Shown: positions 1 to 8,616 of the stretch, one piece after another
How positions within the stretch are numbered: the stretch's first letter is position 1
Layout of the letters: the number at the start of each line of letters is the position of its first letter
Source: Pseudomonadota bacterium
GTDB taxonomy: Bacteria; Pseudomonadota; Gammaproteobacteria; Steroidobacterales; Steroidobacteraceae
Assembly (NCBI GenBank): GCA_023457495.1
Contig: JAEWLQ010000072.1
Span: 1-14,659, forward strand
Direction of reading: 5' to 3'
Length of the DNA stretch: 14,659 nt
Translations under genes and position numbers: made by a program
The notes under the pieces: generated by a model
Told to the model about the DNA's origin: nothing
Database searches by the model: none
Seen by the model: the letters and a program-made list of their open reading frames with translations, nothing else

Positions 1-378
1 CACCGCGCCGCCCCCGCGCACGCGCGGCGGGGGCGTCTCGATCTCGAACTCGATGCCGTGCAGCGGACGCTTCCGGCCATCGAGGCGCATCAACGGCCGT
101 GGAGCCGAAACGAGTTTCCAGTCCATCGGTGTGGTTTCCGCGAACCACAGCCCGACGCCGCTGTTGCCGGCCGGAAAGGCCACGAGAATGCGCGGTTCAG
201 TGCCGGATCGCAGCAGCAGGTGCGCGGCCACCGGTCCCGCGCGCAGGAAGCTGTTGAGATTGCGGCCTTCGTCGATGCGAAAGCTGGCGCCCGCGGTGTC
301 GGCGACCGCGGCCGAAGCGATCGCCAGCATCAGCATCGCGGTGAAGAAGAGCGCGCGAAGCCGGAGCGGCGCCTTCAT
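1..378 (-). CDS. Exported protein of unknown function, 3' end cut by window edge
   Basis: An open frame runs from the ATG at 378 to the left edge (126 codons) with no stop. It begins with a clear Sec signal peptide: basic start MKAPLRLR, then a hydrophobic stretch FFTAMLMLAIASAAVA, with probable cleavage after residue 26. The mature part reads smoothly, with segments such as FRIDEGRNLNSFLR, VAAHLLLRSG and VAFPAGNSGVGLWF, so it is a real protein that is periplasmic or secreted. The gene starts only 10 bp after the alcohol dehydrogenase stop, on the same strand, so the two are probably co-transcribed. Upstream of the ATG there is only a weak GGCGG ribosome site. I do not recognise the family. 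The Gly-rich FPAGNSGVGLWF segment is the best search handle. The function is unknown and the C-terminal part lies outside the window. Confidence 0.72.
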   Translation of the reverse strand, partial: MKAPLRLRALFFTAMLMLAIASAAVADTAGASFRIDEGRNLNSFLRAGPVAAHLLLRSGTEPRILVAFPAGNSGVGLWFAETTPMDWKLVSAPRPLMRLDGRKRPLHGIEFEIETPPPRVRGGGAV

Positions 379-388
379 CACCGCCGCT

Positions 389-1420
389 TCATGGCCGCAA
401 CACGGCCCTGCCGCGAATCTTTCCGTCCCGCAGTTTCTGATAGACCTCGACTGCTTGGTCGAGCGGAAAAGTCTCCACCTCCGCCCGGATCCGGTTCGCC
501 TCCGCGAGCGCGATGACTTCCATCATCTCCACGCGCGAGCCCCAGTACGGAACGCTGACCTCGCAACCATAGGGTGGATTGTTGGCCGAGTAGTGGACGG
601 TGCCGCCCGCGAGCCCCACGACGGTGAGGCGGCTGTTGCGTCCCACCACGCGCACCGCGAGATCGACGGTCGGCTGCGCACCGACGAAGTCGAGCACAAC
701 CGCGACGCCGCGTGGGCCCACCAGTTGCGCGATGGACTCCGCGGCTGACTCGGCCACGCGCGTGTTGATCGTGTGCATCGCGCCGTGTTTGCGCGCGAGC
801 TCGAGCTTGGCGTCATCGATGTCGGCCGCGATGACGCGCGCGGCGCAGGTCGCGCGCAGGATCTGCACCGCCATGTGCCCCAGCCCGCCGACGCCGATGA
901 CGAGTACGGATGCATCCGGCGTGAGCCAGGGCATCGCCGACTTGATCGCGTGGTATGGCGTCAGGGCGGCGTCCGACAGCGGGGCCGCGTTCACCGGGTC
1001 TAACTTCCCGAGCGGCAACAGCAGTCGCGCGGACGGCACCAGCATGAACTCCGCCATGCCGCCGTCGGATCCGAGTCCGCCGCCGTACGTCGGGATCGAC
1101 GCGTGATTCTCGCAGTAGTTCTCGGCCGAGGTCTGGCAGGTCCGGCAGCGGCCGCAGCCCCAGGGGCCATAGACGAGAACGGCGTCGCCCTCCTTCCACT
1201 GCGTGACGCCCTGACCGAGCGCGGCGATGTAGCCGGCGTTCTCGTGGCCCAGCGTGAAGGGCGGCTTGAAGCCCATGTCCTGATCGAGGATGTGGAGATC
1301 GGAATGACAGACGCCCGCGCCGGCCACTTTCACCAGCACCTGTCCCGGACCTGGCGCCGGCCTGGCGACCTCGGCCAGCTCCGCGGATTTTCCGGGCCCG
1401 ACGAAACGGATCGCGCGCAT
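389..1420 (-). CDS. Zinc-dependent, NAD-type secondary alcohol dehydrogenase (ADH-A-like)
   Basis: Medium-chain dehydrogenase of 343 aa, expected to oxidise secondary or aryl alcohols reversibly to ketones or aldehydes in the cytoplasm. The sequence closely resembles Rhodococcus ruber ADH-A as I remember it. The catalytic zinc ligands fit that enzyme: Cys38 (GVCHSD), His59 (GHE) and Asp150 (PLSDAALTPYH). The structural zinc site is Cys89, Cys92, Cys95 and Cys103 within GCGRCRTCQTSAENYC. The Rossmann loop is GVGGLG at 176-181, and Asp200 at the end of the next strand (VIAADIDD) favours NAD over NADP. I chose the ATG at 1420 because MRAIRF matches the usual family N-terminus. An in-frame TTG at 1456 would add 12 unrelated basic residues. 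The gene lies 130 bp after the histidine kinase stop and 10 bp before an exported protein. The real substrate cannot be read from the sequence. Confidence 0.93.
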   Translation of the reverse strand: MRAIRFVGPGKSAELAEVARPAPGPGQVLVKVAGAGVCHSDLHILDQDMGFKPPFTLGHENAGYIAALGQGVTQWKEGDAVLVYGPWGCGRCRTCQTSAENYCENHASIPTYGGGLGSDGGMAEFMLVPSARLLLPLGKLDPVNAAPLSDAALTPYHAIKSAMPWLTPDASVLVIGVGGLGHMAVQILRATCAARVIAADIDDAKLELARKHGAMHTINTRVAESAAESIAQLVGPRGVAVVLDFVGAQPTVDLAVRVVGRNSRLTVVGLAGGTVHYSANNPPYGCEVSVPYWGSRVEMMEVIALAEANRIRAEVETFPLDQAVEVYQKLRDGKIRGRAVLRP

Positions 1421-1550
1421 CTCGCGAGCTTGCGTCCGCCGCCGGCCGCGGATCAACGAGCGCCGGCAGGTGATGCGCTCAGGACTTGTCCGTCAGCGCG
1501 AAGACGACAGCGGGAGCGGCGCGGATTCCGTCTCTAACTATGTGTCCATC

Positions 1551-3716
1551 TCATGGGCCCATCGGACGTCCGGCCACGCTCGCCACCGTCGCGGCGAGCT
1601 CGGTGGGCTCGACGGGTTTCGCGACGTGAACGAGGAAGCCCGCGTGCAGCGCCCGGGTCCGGTCCTCGGAGCGCGCGAAGGCGGTGAGCGCGATCGCCGG
1701 AATCCGCCGTTCGAGCTTCTGCATCAGCGTGCGCGCCTGGCGCAGGAAGACATAACCGTCGACTTCGGGCAATCCGATGTCGCTGACGATCACGTCGACG
1801 GCCTCCTTCTCGAGCATCGCCAGCGCCTCGGCGGCTTTCGCGGCGCAGAGGACGGACGCGCCGCAATCGGTCAGCACGTGATCGATCAGCTCGCGCGCAT
1901 CGGGTTCGTCCTCGACCACCAGCACGCGCAAGCCGGAAAGGTCCGGCATCGCGAAATTCGTGAGTGGCGGCGCCGCGGCGGTTGGATGAACTCTCTCCTC
2001 GGTCCGTGTCGCGGAACGCACCACGGCGAGCGGCAGATGCACGCTGAACGTCGCGCCCTGGTTCTCGCCCGGGCTGTGCACGTGCACGGAACCGCCATGC
2101 AGCTCGACCAGGTTCTTGACGATGGACAGGCCGAGGCCGAGCCCACCGTGCCGGCGCGCGATCGACGCGTCGCCCTGCTGGAACCGGTCGAACACCTGCG
2201 GCATGAACTCGGGCTTTATGCCGATGCCGCTGTCAGTGACGGAGATCTCTATGTGGGAGTTCACGCGCTCGAGCACCACGCTCACACGCCCTTCCTTCGG
2301 CGTGAACTTGATCGCGTTCGACAGCAGGTTCCACAGGACCTGTTGCAGCCGACTGGGATCGCCCGAGATCGGCCCGGCCAGGTGATCGAGGATCCGGATC
2401 AGCCGTATGCCCTTGGCATCCGCCGCGGGCTGCACGGTATCGATGGCCGCCTGCACGAAGGTCGTCGGCATGATCGTCTGCACGTCCAGCTGCATCTTGC
2501 CGCTGGTGATGCGGCTCATGTCGAGCAGGTCTTCGATGAGCTGCGCCTGCAGCCGCGTGTTGCGCTCGATGATCTCGATGCCCTGCTTGTGAATCTGCTC
2601 GAGATTGGCCGAATTGCGGCGCAGGACCTGCGCCCAGCCGAGAATCGCATTCAGCGGGGTGCGCAGCTCGTGCGAGAGCGTCGCGAGGAATTCATCCTTC
2701 TGCTTGCCGATCTGCTCGGCGTGCGCACGCGCCGCCTTTTCGTTCTCCGCGGCCTTGCGCGCGGTTTCGTACAGGCGCGCATTGTCGATCGCCGCCGCCG
2801 CCTGCGCGGCCATGCCCGCGACGAGGCGCTCCGACCGGATGGTGAAGACGCCGACCTCCGGATGACCGAAAAACAGTCCTCCGAGGATTTCGTTGCTGCG
2901 CGAGCGCACCGGCACCGCGAGATAGCTGCACACGGGCAGATGGCCCTGCGGCATGCCGTGATGCGGCGGCCAGTGGCCATAACGCGGATCCGCGCGCACG
3001 TCATCGAGGCGGATGATGCCCTCGCCGTTGAACGTTGGTGCGAAGATCGGCGTCGCGCGCGGATGTCCTAACTTCTCGAACGCCGCGCGCGGCGCGCCGG
3101 ACAGCGTGTAGAGCTGGTACGCGTCGCCGTTCGCGTCGTGCGTGTTGTAGAAGAACGCGCCGAACTGCGCGCCGCAGATCTTCGTGGCCGCGTCCGTCAC
3201 GGTCTGCAGGAGCGACTCGATGTCGAGCGTGGACGAGAGCGCGATGGCCGTCCGGTTCAGCGACTCGAGGGCACGCGTCTCCTCGCGCAGCGCGGACTCG
3301 GCGAATTTCCGTTCGGTGATGTCGTGGACCACGCCCACCATGCCGACGACTTCGTCGCCCTTCGCGTGCACTCCGCCCCGCGATGCGATCCAGCACATCT
3401 CGCCGTTCGGCCGGTTGACGCGGTATTCGATGTTGTACTGCGCCCGGTAAGCGATGGCCTCCTCGACCGCGTGCCGCGCGCGCTCGCGATCGTCCGGATG
3501 CAGCAGTTCCCGCATCGCGGTCCAACTGATGGGTTCGTGCGGAATGCCGAACATGTGCGCCGTCCGGCGGCTGATCGTCACGACGTCGCTGCGTGCGTCC
3601 CAGCTCCAATCGCCGAGCTCGCCCGCCTCGAGCGCTAATTTGAGCCGCTCGGCGATGGCCTCAGCCGTATGCGGCGCGCCGACAATCGACGTCCAATCTG
3701 CGAGGTGACGATCCAA
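1551..3716 (-). CDS. Soluble PAS-GAF hybrid histidine kinase with C-terminal receiver
   Basis: Sensor kinase of 721 aa that should autophosphorylate on a histidine and pass the phosphate to its own receiver domain. Domains in order: PAS/PAC about 25-138 (ending VVHDITERK), GAF about 160-313, a short coiled coil 314-340, and HisKA with SHELRTP and phosphoacceptor His349. HATPase_c follows, with its N box at LLSNAIKF (Asn467), G1 box DSGIG from Asp495 and G2 box GGLGLGL 524-530. The receiver spans about 596-718, with acidic pair Glu602-Asp603, phosphoacceptor Asp646 (VSDIGLP), Thr678 and Lys700. There is no transmembrane segment, so it should sense a cytoplasmic signal through PAS or GAF. Start: TTG, supported by AAAGGGAG seven bases upstream; the first in-frame ATG would remove part of the PAS domain. 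No separate response regulator or DNA-binding output gene is adjacent, so its target lies elsewhere. Confidence 0.94.
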   Translation of the reverse strand: MDRHLADWTSIVGAPHTAEAIAERLKLALEAGELGDWSWDARSDVVTISRRTAHMFGIPHEPISWTAMRELLHPDDRERARHAVEEAIAYRAQYNIEYRVNRPNGEMCWIASRGGVHAKGDEVVGMVGVVHDITERKFAESALREETRALESLNRTAIALSSTLDIESLLQTVTDAATKICGAQFGAFFYNTHDANGDAYQLYTLSGAPRAAFEKLGHPRATPIFAPTFNGEGIIRLDDVRADPRYGHWPPHHGMPQGHLPVCSYLAVPVRSRSNEILGGLFFGHPEVGVFTIRSERLVAGMAAQAAAAIDNARLYETARKAAENEKAARAHAEQIGKQKDEFLATLSHELRTPLNAILGWAQVLRRNSANLEQIHKQGIEIIERNTRLQAQLIEDLLDMSRITSGKMQLDVQTIMPTTFVQAAIDTVQPAADAKGIRLIRILDHLAGPISGDPSRLQQVLWNLLSNAIKFTPKEGRVSVVLERVNSHIEISVTDSGIGIKPEFMPQVFDRFQQGDASIARRHGGLGLGLSIVKNLVELHGGSVHVHSPGENQGATFSVHLPLAVVRSATRTEERVHPTAAAPPLTNFAMPDLSGLRVLVVEDEPDARELIDHVLTDCGASVLCAAKAAEALAMLEKEAVDVIVSDIGLPEVDGYVFLRQARTLMQKLERRIPAIALTAFARSEDRTRALHAGFLVHVAKPVEPTELAATVASVAGRPMGP

Positions 3717-3723
3717 CGGTGCG

Positions 3724-3731
3724 CTCCCTTT
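3724..3731 (-). promoter_or_regulatory. Ribosome binding site that sets the TTG start of the histidine kinase
   Basis: Read on the minus strand this is AAAGGGAG, followed by seven bases and then TTG at 3716. The spacing is right for initiation, and no ATG or GTG lies at a comparable distance, so the site is the main reason for calling a TTG start. Confidence 0.6.
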
Positions 3732-3751
3732 GCCCCTGCACGCGGACGCAG

Positions 3752-3780
3752 ATAATGCATAGCGGCATTTCCCGCGTCAC
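3752..3780 (-). promoter_or_regulatory. Possible sigma70-type promoter for the histidine kinase
   Basis: In the 101-bp gap between the hydrolase stop and the kinase start, the minus strand has GTGACG (3780-3775), a 17-base spacer and CATTAT (3757-3752). Each hexamer matches four of six consensus positions, and the predicted start would leave a leader of about 30 bases. This is a pattern match only, and the kinase could also be read through from the upstream hydrolase gene. The palindrome GAGCGCGCTC at 3797-3806 lies just upstream. Confidence 0.3.
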
Positions 3781-3817
3781 GCCAGCCAGCATGTAGGAGC
3801 GCGCTCACAGGCGTGAA

Positions 3818-5533
3818 TCATCCCCCTCCGGGTTCGTCAGCCTGCCGCATTTGCCGCTCGTCGAGATGTCGCCGCAGGCGCGCCAGTTCCTCCGGCGGCC
3901 AATCTTCGATGCCGGTGACCTCGAGCCATGCGTCGATGTAGTGAGCCGGTGAATAGACGTGACCAAAACCCATCGGCGCATCCATCGACAGCGGCATGTC
4001 CAACGCGGTCTGCGTCATCGTCACGATCGGAATCCAGCGCATGCGCGCGGAAACATCGGGCCCGCGCGGCTCGTCGAGCCATCCGGGCTTGCGGAAGAAT
4101 CCGCGGGGATCGAAGAACGTGATCGCATCGCTCGCGTATTGCAGGTACACGATGCGCATCGGCCCCCATGGCGTGCCGCGCGGCGTGCCAGATCCGTCCT
4201 GATTCATGAAGCGGACGAAGGCGCCGTCGCGAAAGGCCGGCCGCCAGATCGGCGTGCCTGGATTGCGCCCCTTCGTCAGCGCGCGCCAGTGCACGGACGC
4301 GAACGGCGGCCCGCTCCACAGCGCGCCGTCCACCGGATCCTCCAGCAGCTCGAACATATCGAACGAGCGCTCGGAGTTGAACGCGCCGAGACTCAGGCCG
4401 TGTAGATAGAGCTTGGGACGCTGCCCGCGCGGCAACGTGCGCCAATAGCCGTAGACCTCGCGGAACAACGCGCGCGCCGTCGCCGCGCCGGTTTCCGGAT
4501 CTACCAGCAGCGTCAGCGGACTGGATAGATAGGAGTACTGCACCGCGACGCTCGCGATGTCCCCGCGGTACAGGTATTCGATGGAATCGATCGCGGCCGG
4601 GTCGACCCAGCCCGTACCGGTCGGCGTGATGATCAGCAGCGCCGCACGCGAGAAGCCTTCGACGCGCTTCAGTTCCGCGAGCGCGAGACGCGCGCGTGCC
4701 TCCGGGGAGTCCGCGGCCGGAAGGCCGGCGTATACGCGCAGCGGCGCCTGCGCCATGGGTCCGGCGAACTCGCGCAGCGCCTCGGCGGTCGGCGTCGCCG
4801 CGACGAAGCGCCGGCCCATGCCGCCAAGATCCTCCCACGCCACCAGCGACGACGGACTGCCGGGGCGTTCCGGTTCGCGCGGCCGCGCCTTGTCGGGCGG
4901 AATCAGCTCGTCGGCCGTGCGGTAGGAGCTGTCGAGCAGGTTCAGCGCCGAGCGCACGATGACGCCATTGACCAGGCCGATCAGCAACAACGCCGCGCCG
5001 ATGCCGCCGAGTAGATTGGCGACCCGGCGGGGCAGATGCCGCGCCGCCAGCGCCGCGCCGCCGCGCGCGAGCTTCGTCGCGCCACGGCCCAAGCTCAACA
5101 GCACCATCGCCATCAGGAGCGCGCCAAGGCCGACGATCGGCACGCGGCTCGCGCCGGCCGGCGGCAGGTGCATCAGGTCGGTCATGACTTCGTTCCAGGC
5201 CTGGCCGAGCCACAGGCCGAGCGCGAAGATGGCGGCGCTGATCACGATGGCGGCCTTCCGCGCCCGTCCATCCACCACGGCGCGGGGCAGCGGCATCTCG
5301 AGGTACTTCCACAGCCCGCGGAACAGCACGCCGAGGCCATATCCCACGGCGAGACAGGCGCCGGAGAGCAAGGCCTGTGCGGAGGCGGAGCGCGGAACCA
5401 GTCCGGGCGTCAGCGAGGCCAGGAAGAACGTAGCGCCCACCAGGAGGCCACTGCTGCAGAACGGAGGGAATCCACGCGCCAGCCGGGCGCGTAATCCTGC
5501 GGCATCTGGAAGCGGCGAAGGGGCAGCCTGCAT
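3818..5533 (-). CDS. Membrane-anchored alpha/beta-hydrolase (PF10081-type with N-terminal membrane domain)
   Basis: Protein of 571 aa. The N-terminal half has about five hydrophobic segments (roughly 25-45, 52-72, 93-112, 131-148 and 172-193) and looks like the Abhydrolase_9_N membrane domain. The C-terminal half, about 235-545, is the matching alpha/beta-hydrolase domain. The nucleophile is Ser381 in the elbow LYLHGLSLGAF. Candidate acid and base are Asp469 (QYASDAITFFDP) and His525 (GFGHVYSPAHY), assigned by position only. The family is an esterase/lipase-like group of unknown substrate, familiar from mycobacteria and other actinobacteria and also found in proteobacteria. The start is the ATG at 5533, with GAGGA seven bases upstream; a GTG at 5578 would add 15 residues and has no such site. 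The gene stands alone at the head of a minus-strand run and is divergent from the DNA ligase. Substrate and cellular role are unknown. Confidence 0.88.
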   Translation of the reverse strand: MQAAPSPLPDAAGLRARLARGFPPFCSSGLLVGATFFLASLTPGLVPRSASAQALLSGACLAVGYGLGVLFRGLWKYLEMPLPRAVVDGRARKAAIVISAAIFALGLWLGQAWNEVMTDLMHLPPAGASRVPIVGLGALLMAMVLLSLGRGATKLARGGAALAARHLPRRVANLLGGIGAALLLIGLVNGVIVRSALNLLDSSYRTADELIPPDKARPREPERPGSPSSLVAWEDLGGMGRRFVAATPTAEALREFAGPMAQAPLRVYAGLPAADSPEARARLALAELKRVEGFSRAALLIITPTGTGWVDPAAIDSIEYLYRGDIASVAVQYSYLSSPLTLLVDPETGAATARALFREVYGYWRTLPRGQRPKLYLHGLSLGAFNSERSFDMFELLEDPVDGALWSGPPFASVHWRALTKGRNPGTPIWRPAFRDGAFVRFMNQDGSGTPRGTPWGPMRIVYLQYASDAITFFDPRGFFRKPGWLDEPRGPDVSARMRWIPIVTMTQTALDMPLSMDAPMGFGHVYSPAHYIDAWLEVTGIEDWPPEELARLRRHLDERQMRQADEPGGG

Positions 5534-5795
5534 TTCTTGGTCCTCGGGTCTTGGAAACGCGCGCCCGCCCCGGTGCACGCCGGCTCAATATACCTAACTA
5601 ACAAACCGCCGGTCGTAAGACTGGTCCGACAATAGGGTAGGTGTCGTGAGTCGGAGCGTCATTCACGCGGCGGACGCATGCACCTACAGCCGTGTGATCG
5701 CGTGCACCGCACGCTGCGACCATGTCGCCCGCACCCCGAGGCCTTACTCATGTCAGCGACCAGGCGCGCGGCATCGCGCTGCTGAATCGGCAGCC
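5534..5795. promoter_or_regulatory. Divergent intergenic region between hydrolase and DNA ligase
   Basis: This 262-bp gap must hold the promoters of both genes. On the minus strand TATATT (5592-5587) is a good -10 match about 50 bases before the hydrolase ATG, but I see no convincing -35 at 17 bases. On the plus side I see no clear promoter and no strong Shine-Dalgarno site before the ligase ATG. The A/T-rich tandem CTAACTAAC at 5594-5602 touches the -10 candidate and contains one copy of the CTAWCTA word. No small gene in the gap looks convincing. Confidence 0.4.
5541..5545 (-). promoter_or_regulatory. Ribosome binding site of the membrane hydrolase
   Basis: The minus strand reads GAGGA, then seven bases, then ATG at 5533. 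This fixes the start against the longer GTG reading from 5578. Confidence 0.6.
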
Positions 5796-7334
<1,539 letters not shown>

Positions 7335-7432
7335 ATGTTCCGGCAGCCGATGAGACGACACCGACAGCAACTGCGGGCCGACACCCGCTGCGCGAGGTGC
7401 CGCGCGGCCGCACTCTGGCCGCCGCAATCGCG

Positions 7433-7438
7433 AGGAGG
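7433..7438 (+). promoter_or_regulatory. Consensus Shine-Dalgarno site of the SRPBCC gene
   Basis: A perfect AGGAGG sits five bases before the ATG at 7444. It is the strongest ribosome site in the window and suggests high translation of the small protein that follows. Confidence 0.75.
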
Positions 7439-7443
7439 AAGCC

Positions 7444-7911
7444 ATGGAGCATGTGGAAAAAACGGTCGAGGTGAATCGCCCCCTGAGCACGGTCTACAAC
7501 CAGTGGACCCAGTTCGAGGAATTCCCGGAGTTCATGGAAGGCGTGAAGGAGGTGCGTCAGCTCGACGACACGCATCTGCACTGGCGCGCGGAGATCTGGG
7601 GCAAGGAAAAGGAATGGGATGCGGAGATCACGGAGCAGGAAGCGGATCGCCGGATCTCATGGAGGAGCACATCGGGCGCGCGCAATGCGGGCACCGTACG
7701 GTTCGAGCCGCTGGGGCCGGAGCGCACGCGCGTGCGGCTCACGATGGCCTACGAGCCTGAAGATGCCGTGGAAAACGTCGGCGACGCGCTCGGCATTTTC
7801 TCGGCGCGCGTCAAGCACGATGTCGAGGAGTTCAAGCGCTTCATCGAGCGGCGCGGTGACGAGACGGGCGGCTGGCGCGGGGAAGTCGACGGCGGCGAGC
7901 GGGTGCAGTGA
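7444..7911 (+). CDS. SRPBCC / polyketide-cyclase-like small protein
   Basis: Protein of 155 aa with the features of the START-like SRPBCC fold (Polyketide_cyc, PF03364). The first strand and helix read VEKTVEVNRPLSTVYNQWTQ, followed by FPEFMEGVKEV, the strands WRAEIWG and WDAEITEQ, RISWRS, VRFEPLG, TRVRLTMAYEP, and a long C-terminal helix (about 115-140). The fold makes a deep hydrophobic pocket that binds lipids or other apolar ligands. Many stand-alone bacterial members have no known substrate, and no catalytic residue can be named here. There is no signal peptide, so it is cytoplasmic. The start is fixed by the strong AGGAGG site. It follows the ligase by 109 bp and may share its transcript, with a stem-loop terminator just after its stop. 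Confidence 0.86.
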   Translation: MEHVEKTVEVNRPLSTVYNQWTQFEEFPEFMEGVKEVRQLDDTHLHWRAEIWGKEKEWDAEITEQEADRRISWRSTSGARNAGTVRFEPLGPERTRVRLTMAYEPEDAVENVGDALGIFSARVKHDVEEFKRFIERRGDETGGWRGEVDGGERVQ

Positions 7912-7915
7912 ACGC

Positions 7916-7940
7916 GGGGGGACGGTGCAACCGTCCCCCT
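7916..7940. terminator. Stem-loop between convergent genes, probable bidirectional terminator
   Basis: A nine-base perfect stem, GGGGACGG extended by one G (7917-7925), pairs with 7931-7939 around the loop TGCAA, with one extra G-T pair at the base (7916/7940). It lies 4 bp after the SRPBCC stop and 4 bp before the DUF4136 stop on the other strand, so it can serve both transcripts. The plus-side tail is only pyrimidine-rich (CTCTATCTACTCTT), not a pure T run, and the minus side has none, so termination strength is uncertain. Confidence 0.65.
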
Positions 7941-7944
7941 CTAT

Positions 7945-8523
7945 CTACTCTTGCGGTGCGGCGCCTCGCGACGGGAACTCCCGCAGCAGGTCGCCGACCG
8001 CGCTCTCGATTAGCGCCGGGTCCGGCGGCCCGCCGCGACCGAGCTGCCGTGACACGCTGCCGTTCCAGACTTCGGCGTTTCTCTGCGGGTCGACCGCGCG
8101 CAGGATCAACGTGCCTTCACGAACGTTCGTGGAGGAAGGACTGTTGACGCCCACACTCGCGCCGCCGCGAGGGCCGACGTTTCCCATCCCCACGCCGATC
8201 CGCACGGGGTTGGAGCGGGTCGTGTCCGCGGCAGCGGTTTCGAACTGCAGCATGAGGTCCGCGCTCGCGCCGGTCGCCGCTTCCGTGTAGCCCTTGCGCT
8301 GCATCTCTTTCGTGATGGCCGCGCGAATGTCGTTGTCGAGAATGGACGCGGGCCGTGCGCCGGATTGCGCGTCCTGGCCCTGCCAGGCGAACGTCGCGAA
8401 TTCGCCGAAATTCGCCTGCGGATCTTTCATCGAATGCACGGGAGAGGAATTCGAGGCGCAGCCTGCGATCAGCAGCATGGCGGTGAGCGAGTACGCGAGA
8501 CGTGGAAATTGCGGAAGATTCAT
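7945..8523 (-). CDS. DUF4136-type lipoprotein
   Basis: Protein of 192 aa with a lipoprotein signal: MNLPQFPRLAYSLTAMLLIAGC, lipobox LIAGC, lipidated Cys22. Serine at +3 and no Asp at +2 suggest the outer membrane by the usual rule. The mature part fits DUF4136: an early FGEFATFAWQG segment, then ILDNDIRAAITKEMQRKGY, a strand ADLMLQFE, a Gly-rich turn region, and a late strand GTLILRAVDPQRNAEVWNGSVSR. The C-terminal helix is DPALIESAVGDLLREFP. The function of this family is unknown; members are envelope lipoproteins. The ATG at 8523 has AAAGGAG six bases upstream and gives a standard signal peptide. The gene lies downstream of GH43 on the same strand, 93 bp away and separated by a compound inverted repeat, so it may be separately controlled. 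It ends with TAG, and that stop overlaps a CTATCTA word. Confidence 0.87.
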   Translation of the reverse strand: MNLPQFPRLAYSLTAMLLIAGCASNSSPVHSMKDPQANFGEFATFAWQGQDAQSGARPASILDNDIRAAITKEMQRKGYTEAATGASADLMLQFETAAADTTRSNPVRIGVGMGNVGPRGGASVGVNSPSSTNVREGTLILRAVDPQRNAEVWNGSVSRQLGRGGPPDPALIESAVGDLLREFPSRGAAPQE

Positions 8524-8529
8524 GGGCAA

Positions 8530-8536
8530 CTCCTTT
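8530..8536 (-). promoter_or_regulatory. Ribosome binding site of the DUF4136 lipoprotein
   Basis: AAAGGAG on the minus strand, six bases before ATG at 8523. It excludes the longer reading from further upstream, which would hide the lipobox signal peptide behind 23 extra residues. Confidence 0.65.
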
Positions 8537-8554
8537 CCAGAAGAGTTGCGCCGT

Positions 8555-8601
8555 ACTAAGACAGAGAACGGGCGCGATGCCCGTGAGACCAAGGTCTTAG
8601 T
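8555..8601. repeat. Compound inverted repeat between GH43 and DUF4136 genes
   Basis: Three overlapping dyads fill 47 bp. The outer arms are ACTAAGAC (8555-8562) and GTCTTAGT (8594-8601). The inner hairpin is ACGGGC (8568-8573) with GCCCGT (8579-8584) around GCGAT. A third short dyad is AGACC-AA-GGTCT (8586-8597), which shares bases with the outer right arm, so two alternative foldings are possible. It lies 16 bp after the GH43 stop and 31 bp before the DUF4136 start. It could terminate GH43 transcription, be a leader structure, or be an operator. Confidence 0.6.
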
Positions 8602-8616
8602 GGTTGCCCGCGCTCG

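Noticed and set aside
1553..1562. Perfect palindrome ATGGGCCCAT at the end of the kinase gene
   Set aside because: It is part of the last codons and the stop of the kinase (Met-Gly-Pro-stop). A single short palindrome is expected by chance.
1470..3071. Long plus-strand open frame (533 codons) opposite the histidine kinase
   Set aside because: It is rich in Arg/His/Gly with no domain pattern, and is the expected antisense of a GC-rich gene whose own strand has a complete set of kinase motifs.
3837..5588. Second long minus-strand frame (583 codons) overlapping the membrane hydrolase
   Set aside because: Very Arg-rich, without membrane segments or a recognisable fold. The neighbouring frame has the hydrolase motifs and a proper ribosome site.
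5594..5602. CTAACTAAC resembles a eukaryotic intron branch point
   Set aside because: All genes here are continuous bacterial frames, so splicing is not relevant. The sequence is instead recorded as a copy of the CTAWCTA word.
7404..7422. Hairpin GCGGCC/GGCCGC with loop GCACTCT between ligase and SRPBCC
   Set aside because: Only six base pairs of pure G/C in a GC-rich gap, with no T run. It may be chance, so it is not called as a terminator.
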